Position numbers and translations under genes: made by a program. DNA of 64,000 nt from Clavulina sp. PMI_390 (lineage: Eukaryota > Basidiomycota > Agaricomycetes > Cantharellales > Hydnaceae), in contig WIDE01000110.1 in NCBI GenBank assembly GCA_015039315.1, forward strand, positions 46,231-110,230. Direction: 5' to 3'. Each line of letters opens with the position of its first letter. Within the stretch, counting starts at the first letter, position 1. The notes under the pieces are model-generated. The model did not search any database, was not told where the DNA came from, and worked only from the letters and a program-made list of their open reading frames with translations. Shown piece by piece: positions 43,740 to 56,643 of this stretch.

Positions 43740-46700
43740 TCAGTGTCCTTGTTGAGACCTTGAGTGATCGGCACTCGAGTATGGAGAACTCGGCCGCGAC
43801 CGGGCAACGTTCTCCCAGGGCGCCCCTTGATTCGCCCAAGGGGTTGCTGTTGTCTCTCCGTCTTGCGGTGGCAGTCTCCCCCCTCGCATATTTGGCGTTG
43901 ACTGCTGCTGTGGTGGCGGTGGGGGACGATATCCATTCGTCGGGGGGCTGCCAGATGTCCAGCCGTTCGCGTTATTGTTGGCAAAGTGAGCGGGGTGGTC
44001 GGGCATGCTCATAGCGGTAGGTGATCCACCATGGCCGGTCACGGACGAATGTCCATGTGATGACGCAGGCCCTGGACCTCTTGACTGGGAACGCGGGGAT
44101 CGACTGCCCCCATTGCCTTCAGCGAATGGTGGGGCAGGCCGCCCACGCATCATGGGATCCGAGCGCTGCTGATGGACTTGAGGGTGAGGGTGGTGAGGTT
44201 GTCGGTGATCGCCAGGCGCCGAATTTCCGTTGAGTGGCATACCCCCGTTTGGTGCACCTCCCCGCCCTTGTCGAAGTCTGAGATAGGTCTCGCATTTCTT
44301 GAGCGCATCCTTTGATGGCATATCGAGGCAGCTGGCAAAATACTCCTGGTCGTGGAGCATAGGAAGCATCTCCTCTGGAACAAGGAAAAAGTCGTCCTGG
44401 TACTGTAGCATGAGCGAGACGACGTGGTTACCCATGAAGCTCTCATCTCGCGTGGCGTCTCGGCTCTTGGCGTACAAGATACTCGGAGCGATGACAAGCG
44501 CAAGGTTTTGCAGATCCATCTTGCTTCCAGTCTCCTCGTCAATGTGGGAGAATGATGCGACCCACTTGAGGAAGACGAAAAGGACTTCCATTGTGTCGTG
44601 ATTTGGTTTGGGGAGGAGGAGAGAAATGAGATGAAGGAATCGGCGTCGTTCTTGGTCAGTTGGTAATGCTAGAGGTGTCATTACAAACAACAATTAGCCG
44701 TCTTCTTGCATTATAGAAGCACGGACAGTCGGCCACGACTTACATTGTGATGCGATGAAAAGGCGATGGAGCTTGTAGAGTAGGAGGGGTTCGGGCATCT
44801 CTCGCAAGAACTTCTTCAATAGAGCCGCCAGCTGAACTGCGTTATCAGTGGTAAGATCCACACCCTCGGGGTCTCTATCATAGGCTTCGGCAAGCTCTTT
44901 CTGCCTTCGGATGTTCCCAGCTTTTCGGAAGATACCCTCAACGGACATATCTGATGTCATAGTGAAAATTAGTATCGGTGGTGCCGACCAAAGACGTAAA
45001 GCTCAACTTACCCATTTGCTTCATGGCAGAAATGACGTCGTCAATGAAGCTTGGAATGCGGAGTGTAGCCCTAGAGGCTCCTAGGAGAGAGTCGGCGCCA
45101 TCACGCTCAACCAGGAGCTCAATAGGAACACCGAAGGAACCTGATACTTCATATAAGCACAGAATGAAAGCATTGAGCCTAACATTTCCACACACACCTT
45201 TCTTCTTGATATCCTTCTTGTCCTTACCTCCTTTGAATATCTTATTCCAGAATGTCGACTTCTTTGCTTCGATGAGCTCTAATACCTCATCCAGGTCGAA
45301 CTGGTCCCTCAATGGTGACCGTAGCAGCGCTAAAAGAGCAAAGTGCTTGACGATAAACAACTCTAGCTGGCTCAGCTCTGCGATGAACGGCCTGTCGCCT
45401 TGCCGCGGGAGCGATCTCCTCTGCTCGCGTGCTTGCTCTGATTCGAGCAGTTGAGGGATATCACCGAGAGTAATACCCTCGTCAAATTCTCCACCATCCA
45501 TGGGTGATCGCGGCTGTGGTGTTCGGCCACCGCCATTAGGAGCTGCAGGCGGTGGCGGCGAACCGTACCCTGCTAGACTGTCCTCCTCAGTGGGCATATA
45601 GTCAACAATGGCCACCTGGGTATTATTGCGCGCAAATGGTGGGCGGATGATCGTGCTGTTCGGGGACAAGGGGGTAGGAGGGGTGGGGGAGCTGATGGCT
45701 GTCTCACTTGCGGATGAGCTGCTGCTCTGCTGTGACCACTGGGCCTCAGGCGAGGTTGTCAGTGGTGGTGCCACAGGCCGTGGCGCGTTGTTCGAGAGTT
45801 TCTTCTCTCTTGGCGGCGACGTTACTGCAGTTGTCGTACTGCTAGCAGCAGAGGCTGCTGAGGCGCCCGAGACGTTCCGCTGCTGCCCATGCTGCACATC
45901 AGTAGCCTGCGCAATACGCCCTGTGGGGCTTTCGACAATCATCGACCGCTTCGGTACTCGTGCTGTCGCAGACAGCTTGCGATCCAGGTGTATCGATTTC
46001 ATAGGCATGATATCGCTCTCTGCAATCGATGCACGTGGTGTCGCAGTGTGCGAGCTCGTGTCCGAGTCCGCAGACGATGCAGGCGCCATGGGAATCAAGT
46101 TGCGTCTGAGCAATAAGAGGTATAGTCTCCGTAATGCGACATTAAGGAGGAAAGCGAATTGCTCTAGGCGGGAGACGGCGGCAAAGCCAACACGACTTTG
46201 CGGGAGGGGGTGATCGGTGCAGCAAATCGCTTTGGGAGGGTGGCGCTCAATCTCGTCGTCCCGCGCATCCGTGACGAACAGGAATTCGTTCACGCGGGCT
46301 GGCGGTCGTCGAGAAGAAGAGACTTTGGGTGCTGGCTCGCCATTAGCAGCGGCCACTGACTGAGCAGCCTCCTTTTCTTTGATCGCCGCGGCAGCTGCAG
46401 GGTCCATCGCGTCTCGCCCGCAATTGACACACTTGAGACATGATGAATGCCAGCGGTTGTAGGTCCCAAGACGAACGCAGTCCTCTTCCACAGTCTTCAG
46501 ACATGAGACACATTCGTCGCTTGGTGGAGTCGACATAGCACTGCCTGTGCCGTTCGGCCCACTCGTCTTGCCAACGAAAGGAGACTCGCCCGCATTCTCT
46601 GGAGCTAAGCTCTTGTACCCATAGGACACGCCCTGAGTGCCACTAGGTATAACCGGGTCGTCGCTGGACTGAGGTTTTGATGAAGGGAGAATTCGTCGAG

Positions 46701-48865
46701 CCGACGGGTTGCTGCCGCCGCTGGCGAGAAGTGCAAGTTTGTCGAGGAAACTGATTAATGCTTCATGCCTTCCAAAGTCTCGATCAAGTTTGAGAGCACC
46801 CGTGAGTGCTATCCGGATGAGGATTTTGAGATAGTGGGCGAGGCCAGTGACGAGAGAGAGTAGCCCCTGTGTCATGCCCATTCGCTCTGTTGTCCCGGTC
46901 TCGCCAGCATGAGACAGGAGGGTGAAGAGGTCGACGGTTTTGCGGCATAGCATCCTTGCTTCTCGTACATGCGACATGCCTTGAAGTAGATCAGGCATGG
47001 GTTAGTCTAGGGACATAGGAAGTGACTAGTTTGGGGCATACCCTTGTTCTTGACCAGAGCAAAGTGCGCCTCCAGATCGTCTATAGCAGCGAAGAGCACC
47101 TCCACATGCAGAATAAACTTCTCTGCCATCCGTATAGAGTCGAGGTAGTTGACCGAGCTCACATGCCGCAGCATATCAGAGATGCAGGCTGCAGAGGATT
47201 CCTCGAATGCGGATAGATGGGTCCAAATTCGGTATACTTTCTGCTCCATCTTCTGTTGCTTCTCGCGGAGTGAATCGTGGGTTTCTGCAGCCTCTTCAGC
47301 CGCATACGGGGGCGTGCCCTCTGGGAGAGAACCCTCAATCGCTAGGGGTTTCGACACAACCTTGATATTCCAGAACTATGGAAACGTAGGCAGATCACTA
47401 TTGAGTCCGACAAAGGGACGCAAATTGCTCAATAGAATCGCCAAGGCTTACTTTGTGGATCATATAGCATTCTGGGTGCCAGCATTCGTCTCTTGAATTA
47501 CGGTTGATTTCGACGTATTGTTTGAGGATAGCACTATTGCATCCTGCGCACTTGGTTGCGAAGCGGGTGGAATAGTGATAGTGGCAGTATACGTCGTCCT
47601 TGTGCTCATAATACGAGTCTTGAGCGCCGAAGACGGTGGTGCATACTGAGCAGGTGAAGTGCTCGACGTGGTACTTCTTGTCTATTGAAGAGTATTAGGG
47701 GTGAGACGACAGCCAATGAATAAGGCCGAAATGTGAGCGAGGCTCGAATAAATCATTAGAAATACATACTGCATGCCGTGATATAGCTGCCTCGGAGGGC
47801 TTGATCGCACTTGCCACAAATGAGGTTGAGTCGCCCAAAGTAATCTCGCTCGCAGAGGGGATACTGGCGTCCTTCCGGTCCTTCTATGGGGAAGAACTTG
47901 GAAGCAACGACATCATTGCAATCCTGAATCATCCAGGGGGGATAGTAAGCAACCGACTTGCAGGAGTGTTTCAGATTTCTGAGGAGGGTGCGGGCGCCTA
48001 CCTTGCAGCGGAAACATTCGAGGTGATACACATTGCCAAGTGCTCGGACAAACTGGCCGGGCATAGGAAGACCACATTCGGAGCATAGTTGATTTGCGGT
48101 CGCACCGTTGCCGTTTGAATGACCAGAGAGAGAGGAGGAAGGCTGGGAACGGTGGTTCTCGTCAGAGGATGCACGGCTCGTCGATCCAAGCCAGCCAAGC
48201 GTCGGAGGAGTAAAATCGTTTGGACCGGAGGGAGATGAATGGCCCGAGGCAGATCTTGTTGGGCGGGGGAGGATATCATGTTTGTGAGAGGAGGCAGGGT
48301 AGTCGGATGTCGCAGCACGACCAGGGGGAAGACCAAGACCAGAACGCGGAGTTTGTGGCAGCGGCGGTGACGAGGCAGTCCCAGAAGACACTTCTACGGA
48401 ATCACGACGATCTGTGCGCAGATAGGGCAGATCGTGGCCCGAGTCGGTGGAGGGACGAGTGGCAGTCGACAACTGATGCATGTTAGCCGTCGGGCCAGAA
48501 GACGACGACGACGCATAAGGCGACGAGGGGCGCGACATGACGTCGGGAGGGCGCTCGGCGTTGCCTGAAGCAGATGATGGCCGCCAGCGATGATAAACGC
48601 AAGGATGACAGCGTTCAAAGACGGGGGGTAAGGTTGACGCTCTCTCTCTTGTCAAAGACGTCGCCTGTCGTTGGTAGTCTGTCACACCGACAGTGTCACG
48701 CTTTTTCGCTGATTGATGACGAGAGGCTCGCACTCCTGACTCAAGCGGAGACCCTGGCTGGCGATTTATGTACTCAGTGCTCTCTCCTGTCTTTGTTCTC
48801 GCCCTTGTCGACGTACTAGCGCCCTGTATTGTCATTCTTTGTCTCGTCATCTGGTCCCATTCCAA
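43740..48865 (-). CDS. LIM-domain Rho GTPase-activating protein (Rga/Lrg1-like)
   Basis: A large regulator of Rho/Cdc42 GTPases in cell polarity and wall growth. A Ser/Pro-rich N-terminus is followed by LIM 1 (CSECGLPMPGQFVRALGNVY, HLECFRC, YPLCERDYF), LIM 2 (LICGKCDQALRGSYITAC, HFTCSVC) and LIM 3 (CAGCNSAILKQYVEINRNS, WHPECYMIHKFW). A helical region follows (CISDMLRHVSS, VEVLFAAIDDLEAHFALVKN), then a further zinc-finger-like unit (CVSCLKTVEEDCVRLG, HSSCLKCVNCGRDA, CCTDH). The C-terminal RhoGAP domain reads FGVPIELLVERDG, VEGIFRKAGNIRRQKELAEA with the arginine finger, LLKKFLREMPEPLL and NLALVIAPSILY. A Pro/Gln-rich tail ends SRSQQGH. About 1,450 residues, with around ten short introns. The start at 48865 is the first ATG of the long first exon; nearby in-frame ATGs are possible. 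Confidence 0.9.
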
Positions 48866-49676
48866 AAAAACGTCCCAGATAATGATGATGGCATGTTGTC
48901 ACTAATGAGTGAATTGTTCGTATTCGCATATACAAATTTTTTCTGGCCTCTGATCGGCGAGCACACGAGGACCAAAAAACCCACTGTGGGCGAATGATCC
49001 CGACAGCATGGATACTCTCTGAGTGAATGCCAGCGAATACGCGGACGAGCTTTTAACCTATCGCAACTTGATCTTCACGGCGTGTGTGCGCCCATCACCC
49101 CGACCCGGCGGTCACAGTGTTTCGCTTCCTCGTTGTGTGGACGTAATAGCCCCAAATCCCCCTCCCCCTGGCCTCCCGGTTCCAGACCTCAGGGACTTCC
49201 CACCACCCCAAATCTTGACTGACTCATATCACACTTAATTGTGAAACTTCCGCTTGCCCGGGCCGTCTTGTCTGTCCCAGGTTCACCATAAGCTCAAGGC
49301 CATCCCAGCAGCCGCCCTCAACAAGGTCGCATACCTTTTTCTCTCCTTTGCAGAATGCTGTGAGGGCGGGGAAATAGACTCCACAGATCGGTTCTCAAAT
49401 ATGATCGCAGGTGTTGAAATAGTACAGCTACATATATATTGGCTACAATAAGTGATCTACAGCTTCCCTTCATTGTACAAGTACACATATTCGTAGGCCC
49501 CAAAGATCCGTGCAAGTTATTAGATATCAGTGTGCAAAGTAAACAGAAGAAGATCGAACGAACGAAAATACGAAAATATGCGAAGGACCTCTGCCCCCAA
49601 TATTATAGCGATCACAGAACCATAATGTAAAGCAGAATCTTTACCAGCAGAATCCAAAAGAGGTTGAAGGGGTATT
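48866..49676. other. Promoter side of LIM-RhoGAP and 3' side of an F-box-like gene
   Basis: About 0.8 kb. AT-rich next to 49677, C-rich near 49130-49210. No coding region, RNA gene or repeat that I can support. Confidence 0.4.
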
Positions 49677-51443
49677 TTACGACATCTCGAATCGTTCTCC
49701 AAACCTCGACACAAACCGTTCTGCCAAATCTTCTCTGACACTTCCCTTGTCTACACGAATCAGTAGCTCCTCGCGTCTACCCAACAGTTCGGCGAGGTAC
49801 TGCCCCCCTTGCCCAGGTTTAACCCACTTCTCCAGCTTGAGATTTCTCAAGCGTGGAAGGAGGGGCATTCCGCTCCTTGCATTTGACGACACGAACAACG
49901 ATTGCACAATCATGAATGGTGCCGTCGCCCAATCATTGATGCTCAACGACAGGATACTTGGATTCTCTACCAAGATAGCTAGGACACGCCCAGGGTCAGC
50001 ATCCGCGAACCCAGAAATCTTCACGCTTCGCAGGTAGTGCGAGATGAACGCTGTGCTCCCGCGGGACCACCCACTGACCCCGATCCAACCTCCCTTGTTA
50101 ATGCTGAGCTCTTCGAGCTTGGGTGCGGCAAGGTACTGGAGGAACTCGAACGTCGGCACATCCGTGATGGATAGCGTGCGAAGCGTGGGGATCGTGACCC
50201 TCATTCGGAGGTTTTGAGGGAAGTTGAGGGCAGTGATCTTGAGGTTCAGCTTGGTGAGGGCTGTGCATGTTTCAAGGAAGTCGAGGATCGGGGAGAGCGA
50301 GTCATCTCGAGCATGCAGCGTCAAACTCGTGAGCGATCCAGGACGCGTGTTCCCCAGTAGGAGGAAGTTGCTCAGAGTGGGTGCCATGGTCGAGTGAATC
50401 GCCAACTCTTGAAGCCTTGACACGCCATCACCGTTGAGAGGCGAGTTCGAGTTCCATATTTCTCGACGCGCGCCCACCTCCTTGGAGAAAATAGGCAAAC
50501 CATATATGCCCGTAACAATTCTCACGTCCACGGATGTGAGAGTTGCCGACAGGCGTTCGGGAAGAGGAAGAATGAGTTTGAGGTGCGTGGGGCTCAGCAC
50601 TCTCAGCCATAGCGTCGCGCAATGTCGCTCGATGCGCGCTACTGCGGTGGCGATGCTCGGTGGAGCAGGGAGGGAACGCCGAATGGGGGTGCGTATAGGA
50701 CTAGAGATAGAGCTGGTCCTTGTCCTCTGAGAAGGTGGATCAGGCGCAAAGTGCGGTTTGACGATTTCGCCCCAAACTCTGGCGGCGGTCCGCTCTGATT
50801 CCCTTGCAAGATCGAGCTTGACGTCAACAGGGAGCCCACCTGCACGCTCGAGGAAGGTAGACATCTTCGCCATGCGGGCATTGAGCTGCGCAGCAGTAGG
50901 GGCGGCTCGCTCGTACGCCCATGTAGCGTGGTTCCAAAATAGGTGTATGCCAATGGCGATGTTCCGCCAGAGCGAACACATGGTGGTCAGATACCGGACG
51001 TACTCCTCCCTCTTTCGATCAAGAGCATCTTGGTCCGACCCAGGAACCTCGATCGAGTGAAAACCGAGGAGAAATATGCGAGTGATCAATTCGTTGGGGA
51101 GCTTGTGTAGCTTGACATTCTTGTTGTTGCCCTTTACGACGGGGACACCAGCAAGGATGCTGCTCCTCCTGCTATGCCGTCCGCTGACACTGGAGGCAAG
51201 ACTTAAACTGGAGAGAGGACGCGCTCGGGGAGTCCCAGAGCCGCTCCCAGCTGAGAATACGGTAGAGGCCCGACTGCTCGGGCGTGTACTAGTGGGTGAT
51301 GTAGCGACTGATGGGCCGGATGAGATCGAGGAAACCGAGGAGAGAGACGAGAAAGTTCTCGGCCGGGTAACGACTCGAGGAGTTGAAGGCACAGAACGTG
51401 AGGGGCGACGCGGGTTTTGGTATAGGGGGCTCGGGGTGGCCAT
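49677..51443 (-). CDS. F-box-like/leucine-rich protein, single exon
   Basis: An uninterrupted reading frame of 588 residues, rare in this intron-rich window. The N-terminal 110 residues are Ser/Pro/Arg-rich and disordered. An F-box-like motif follows, LHKLPNELITRIFLLGFHS, then TTMCSLWRNIAIGIHLFW, where Trp and the spacing match basidiomycete F-box proteins. Leucine-rich strands fill the C-terminus (LTSLTLHARDDSLSPILDF, LTKLNLKITALNF, LRTLSITDVPTFEFL), ending RFGERFEMS. Likely an SCF-type ubiquitin ligase adaptor, inferred from family architecture. Lack of introns could reflect retrocopy origin, but no poly(A) trace is seen. Confidence 0.75.
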   Translation of the reverse strand: MATPSPLYQNPRRPSRSVPSTPRVVTRPRTFSSLSSVSSISSGPSVATSPTSTRPSSRASTVFSAGSGSGTPRARPLSSLSLASSVSGRHSRRSSILAGVPVVKGNNKNVKLHKLPNELITRIFLLGFHSIEVPGSDQDALDRKREEYVRYLTTMCSLWRNIAIGIHLFWNHATWAYERAAPTAAQLNARMAKMSTFLERAGGLPVDVKLDLARESERTAARVWGEIVKPHFAPDPPSQRTRTSSISSPIRTPIRRSLPAPPSIATAVARIERHCATLWLRVLSPTHLKLILPLPERLSATLTSVDVRIVTGIYGLPIFSKEVGARREIWNSNSPLNGDGVSRLQELAIHSTMAPTLSNFLLLGNTRPGSLTSLTLHARDDSLSPILDFLETCTALTKLNLKITALNFPQNLRMRVTIPTLRTLSITDVPTFEFLQYLAAPKLEELSINKGGWIGVSGWSRGSTAFISHYLRSVKISGFADADPGRVLAILVENPSILSLSINDWATAPFMIVQSLFVSSNARSGMPLLPRLRNLKLEKWVKPGQGGQYLAELLGRREELLIRVDKGSVREDLAERFVSRFGERFEMS

Positions 51444-52645
51444 GTCGTGATGCGGGTGAGTCGGAAGCGTGAGAACTGCTGTGTAAACACTCGTCTCTCA
51501 AACGTGCAGGAAATGCCCAAACAAATCGTCATCCCATACCGCGCTTATGGACTGCCCCGTTTTGCGCCCCTTGTTGCGGGGCCGTGATAGGAATATGTTG
51601 AGGGTACTATTCCGTACCTCCTAGAATTCTATCCGAGTCCGGAGTGAACCGATCCTAGCGCAATATCGTATGATAAACCAAGGGGCCTCAGACACTGATG
51701 TATGAAGGGGGACCCAATAGTCGATATTCCCCTTACACTCATCGATAATATATGCAGCTCAGGTGCTACTCGCTTTCCAGAGACAAATACAGACATGAGA
51801 CGAAACCCTCCTTGAAGACCTGAAGAAAGGGTACTCAAATTTTTCTTATTTGAGACCTCCGTCAGCGTTGAATCGTCTCTGAGATTAGTTCAGTGAAGAG
51901 GCTGATATTCCTCACACAATCCAGAAGATGCTCTCAATAACTCTGAGAGCATTCAATTACTCGCCGTACTCGCCTGAGCGGAATTGGATTCCTCATTATA
52001 TGCTGTCTACGCTCCTGAGTTAATGGTCATAAAGGATAACAGGTTGCCGAGCGTTGAGATCTGCAGAGAATTTTTTGTCTCGGGGCAGTCAGAGAAAGGG
52101 TATTTTCAAAATAAAGCAGGCACCAGTTTATCAAATTGACCTGACCCTGCGACACTTCCGAATACAGATTCTAGTGGGTAAGAACTAAAGCAAAAATATT
52201 TCCGCTCTCTGTGGAAGACCAAAAACTATTTCTCCAGAGTTGCTCTCTTATATCACATAATTGTTTCGGGCCGCGTCTAGTCATCTTGGCCATCTTCACG
52301 CACAACAAAAAGGCTGCGTCCACTATCTGGCGGCATAGGAAGATATCGCAAGCCGATCTTTCACTTATGGAAGTGGACCAATATAGAATGGATCAATCGT
52401 GTGCTCTGGTGATCTGGGGAGGTAGTGGGTACTTGACGATGTCGGAGCGGGGCCATCAGGTCTGGGCATAACCGCGACCTGTTCGAGGAACATCTCAGAC
52501 TTAATACACAGTAATTATCGCTCAAATGTTGTAGCTAGTCTTATCAAGTGAGGCAATGGGATCCAACCTGAAGCGGTTCTCCAGGTGTTTGCGTCGAGAC
52601 AAGCAAAATCAACTCGATACTTGTACAAACACAGAAAATCTAGCC
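51444..52645. other. 1.2-kb intergenic region
   Basis: Lies between divergent genes, AT-richer than average. I see no conserved coding signal. In-frame codons upstream of 52646 (from 52556, starting MGSNLKRF) could extend the next protein, but they lack its Lys/Ser-rich composition. Confidence 0.4.
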
Positions 52646-54277
52646 ATGTCGCCGAGCGACTCGACCAATGCGACAAAATCGAAAAAGACCGCTCCTTCAG
52701 AAGAGGTCCCCACATCTGATGTAAATGAGGTCTCGGAGAAAAAACGAACGAGCAAGAAGAGGAAACGATCGGACCTCAATGAAGCTGCTTCCGAGTCTGC
52801 CGCTCCTCCTGCTGTGGCCTTGACGGGCGAATCACTAGAAGATACTTCGCCGCAACCTGATACTACCGAAACCCAAATCGAGGACGAAACAGATGTTCTC
52901 TCTCATGCTGCTGCTCGCAAGAAGCGAAAAACGGAGGCAAAAGCAGCTCTCGCCAAGGTGTCCTCCGACTCCACCTCTCCCTCTAAATCCAAAAAGGATG
53001 CCAAAAAGAAAGATTCTACAGAATCAAGTATCAAGCGCCAAAACTCTGTCTGGGTTGGAAATCTATCGTTCAAAACCACGGAGGACCACCTTAGGGAATT
53101 CTTTCAATTCGTTGGAGGAGAGGTGACGAGAATCAAGATGCCTATGAAACAAGACGGGCCAAGAAAAGTGAATAGAGGGTATGTGTTTGTCTTATGACTT
53201 CTTCGTCTGTACCCTTATGTCACGCTTTGTGCACCCAGATTCGCATATGTGGACTTTGAGACTCCCGAGGCCCAAGATATCGCTGTCTCTTACTCTGAAC
53301 GTAACCTTGATGGTAGAAAACTATTAATCAAAAAAGGTAAGCCGTTAATTTCCCAGGTTTATTGAGGCTATTGCTCATAACGATTCGTTTATAGGTGATG
53401 ATTTCGTTGGTCGTCCCACTATCACTGGTGCAATTGCTTCAACCGCCGATGGCGCCGATCCCTCTGCCCTTTCCATCCTGCCCGAAGGCGCAAATTCATC
53501 CCTTTCCCGTTTTGCTCAAAAAGTCCTCAAACGCCAAAAGCAGCCTGCTGCCCAGACTCTCTTCATGGGTAATCTCGGGTTTGAAGCTACCGCGGACAGC
53601 ATACGTAGCTTCATTGAAACTCACGAGAAGGCTAGGGATGCGAAGGAGGCAGCAAAGAAGAAGAAGGCAGAATTGGCGGCAGCGAAGTTGGACCGTAAGA
53701 ACAAGGGGAAGGACATTGAACTGGAGCAAGAAGACGGTGCCGATGATGTGTCTGAAGAGAAGCCTGATGCAGAAGGTGACAGCGCTGGGAAAGAGCCGTC
53801 TCTTGTCAAGGTTCGAGTTGGCACATTTGAGGATAGCGGTAACTGCAAAGGGTAAGCTATATATGTTTCTTTGTATCCTGGACGCTTCTCGCTGAGTTTG
53901 GTCTCTTTCATAGATTCGCTTTCCTTGATTTCCAAAGCATCCCACTTGCTACAGCTGCCCTCCTCGATCCTCGCAACTATTACATGGATGGCCGGGACCT
54001 CAAACTCGAGTATGCAGGTGCAGATGCGGTTAGACGCAGTGGACTGCAGCCCAAAACAAATACCGAGGGTAAAAGCGCGGCTCGCGGTGGCAAGGGCAAG
54101 GGCTCACAGCCCATGGATATTGGGGAAGAAGGACATTCCAGCCGACCAAAGAAAACCGATGGAAATGTGGCTGGGAAAAACAAGCATCACCGTCTGCGTC
54201 CTGGCGCCGCTCTTGCTGGAGCTCAAAGGGAAACAACGGCGATCCTTCCTAGTGAAGGAAAGAAGATAAAATTCTGA
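52646..54277 (+). CDS. NOP13: Nucleolar RNA-binding protein with two RRMs (Nop13-like)
   Basis: A Lys/Ser/Glu-rich N-terminus with nuclear-localisation-like basic clusters (KKRTSKKRKRSD, RKKRKTEAKAA) precedes RRM 1 (SVWVGNLSFKTTEDHLREFF, RGFAYVDFETPEAQ) and RRM 2 (TLFMGNLGFEATADSIRSF, KGFAFLDFQSIPLA). RRM 2 is interrupted by a charged insertion (AKEAAKKKKAELAAAK and following) before its second half, as in Nop13 relatives. The C-terminus is basic, RLRPGAALAGAQRE and then KKIKF. Yeast Nop13 acts in pre-ribosome assembly; this identity rests on the two-RRM plan and the RPGAAL-type tail. Four exons. MSPSD at 52646 is preferred over 52556 because the upstream codons look unconserved. Confidence 0.78.
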
Positions 54278-54347
54278 CGTTGGTTGGAGTGGGGATGGAT
54301 TATGCGATTAGATCTATACTTTTGGGGTTGTACAGAGAGAAACCCGA

Positions 54348-56489
54348 TCACACTACGGACGGGTCCTCGTCTTCTTCATCTTCCTCTACCATACCAACAC
54401 TGTACTCGGCGGCTACGTCCCAGCGACTACCTGGAGCCAGTGCTGATACGTACTTGACAAAGCGCATGACACCTTCGTCGCGAAGCACTAATAAAAGTTG
54501 GTTGAACCCAGCCTGGACAGTGAGAAGTGTGTCTTCGTCATCCTCGTCATCTTCCATGTCTCCCTTTTTGCGGCTACCAGAACGATATACCGCTGGATCA
54601 TCCTCCTCGTCGTGAGGCGCCATGTAACACTATCATGAAAGACATCATCCTTTAGGATAGAGGCCGCAGCTCCGATAAGAAGACAACTCACCTCCCATGC
54701 TCCCAAGTTCCCCTCTTCCCAGGCCTCGCCTTGAGCAGAAGTATCACTGCTAGGAGTTAGCCCCAGCGTTACATCCAACATCGCCGCATCATCCTTCGCA
54801 CGAGCAAGGGTGTAGTCGAGCCCAGGACGGAACCTTCTTGCTTGGACATGATGAGCAAGCGGAACAAGTGTAGTAACAAAGCGGAGCCAGGCGACGAAGC
54901 CGCGCGAAGTGAAGAGCCTGGTCTGGAACTCCTGCAACATCTGTGCGCCTGGACTTTTAGAGCTTTCCGTTAGGACACAGAAGCGCTGTTTGTGAGGGGG
55001 GCCTGCAAGGCTCCAGTCCCCTGACTGTGTACCGCTGGAGTGAGGCGGAATACGACTGGGCCGCGTCGAACCAAGGCCTTCGCTCTCATCGTCGGCGGCC
55101 AGGGATTTTTGGAGATTCTCGGCGACATCGTCTTTTAAGAACCGATGGAGCTGTATGCTGGAGTTTTCAGCAAACTTTGCGGCGAGAACAGAGAGGGTGG
55201 ATGGTCGAAGATATGAAGGGTTGATGTAGGGTGTCAGATCGGCGAGTTCTTCGTTTGTAAGCCAGACCGGCTCAGGTGACGGAGCAAGAGGAGTGTCGAA
55301 TGGGACAAGCAAATCAGAGGTGGTGGTGGAGAGTTGGGACAGCGAGCTGTTTTGCCGAGCTTCTTCGCTGTCAGTTGCTGGATCGTATCCTTCCTCGCCT
55401 TCTTGCGCAGCGTGGAACCTACCGAAGGTTGTGATGGATGTTACCAATGGAGTCGAGTGACCGTACACAGGCACACATACCACCCGCTAATACTCAATCT
55501 CTGAATACCGTCATCTGTTGTGCCAACAATCACCTCCTCTACTGAGTGAAAGCTATGCCCAGGCTGGACTTCGAAGAATGTAAACTAAATCCGGGATTGA
55601 AGTTGATAGATGAGGAAACAATTACATTGAGGGGGATAAAAGTATGCTTACTTGGTTCCACGACGGTGGAAGGATGAGGGAAGGTACCGAATCGGGGTGG
55701 AGACTGTTACCCACAGCATGAACAGGGTATAGCTCAAGAGCACCTCCCCACTCAGGCTTCCAGGTTTTGTCTCCTTGAGGTCCGATGGGCATGTATAGAA
55801 TGTAGCTGACCCGGCGCGTCCCGATGACATCGTCGTGGTTGAGAAGGTGGCACCCCTTGCGGTAAGAGTTCACTGACATCTAATGTGGGGTCAGGCAGGT
55901 ACTGCACGGAACTCTGATTAGTTAACACCCACATCCTGCTTCTTCCCTGACAGAGGTCCACAGCCTGTCACATCTCGCATTAGTTGGCGGAAAACTGGGG
56001 AGTAAAGGGCATTGCGTAGGCGCAGGACTGAAGGTAGACGAGAGATTTCGGAGGAAGAAAGGTAGGAGAGAGATGCCAAGTCGCCTGTCTGGTGTACCTG
56101 AGGTCACTGACGCCACGTTGGGCAAATCGAGTGAGTATTGAGAAATGTGCGCAGAAGAATCTCATGCACACCTTGTAAATGTCGGTTTCTTTTTCAGTGA
56201 ATGTGATCTCTTTGAGAATTTCATTCTGGACGTTTTGCAGAAGCGTAGGCTCTATTAGCGCACTGAAAACAGAGTGCTTGTATGGTTGGGAGTTGCAGTA
56301 TTCTGCATGCCGGGCAGCTACAGCGGCCGGATCGAACAAGTTGGGAGTGAATGCATTCTCAAAATTTTCTGCAGCACCTTCCAGATGGGCCGTCTTTAAT
56401 TTTTTGGATGGTTGCACATCGTCTGAGACATCAGCAGAGCGTCTGCGATCGGCAGAGGGGGCCATGGCCATAAATGGTAAGCGAGTCAC
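54348..56489 (-). CDS. OFD1: Prolyl 3,4-dihydroxylase Tpa1/Ofd1 (2-oxoglutarate/Fe(II) dioxygenase)
   Basis: This oxygenase hydroxylates ribosomal protein uS12 and links oxygen level to translation and sterol signalling. The catalytic domain starts near [18 protein letters not shown] and includes [18 protein letters not shown] (metal ligands His and Asp), [19 protein letters not shown] and [14 protein letters not shown] (third ligand His), with the 2-oxoglutarate Arg in RLSISGWFH. The second, degenerate double-stranded helix domain is here too: [53 protein letters not shown], ending in an acidic tail ([10 protein letters not shown]). About 640 residues. Start [12 protein letters not shown] at 56489; the inner Met at 56471 is an alternative. 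The stop is 70 bp from the convergent Nop13-like stop codon. Confidence 0.93.
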
Positions 56490-56643
56490 GTGTGTGACTC
56501 CCCTGTCAACAGAGGACGCGATTATCTAACCACGCACAAACATTGCTCTCTCGTCGTCGCAGCCAACACCCTGCACACTGTCGCGCAACTTGTGGCGCGA
56601 GGCGCGCACCTATTCTGGCAACGGCGACAACCATAACTATCGA

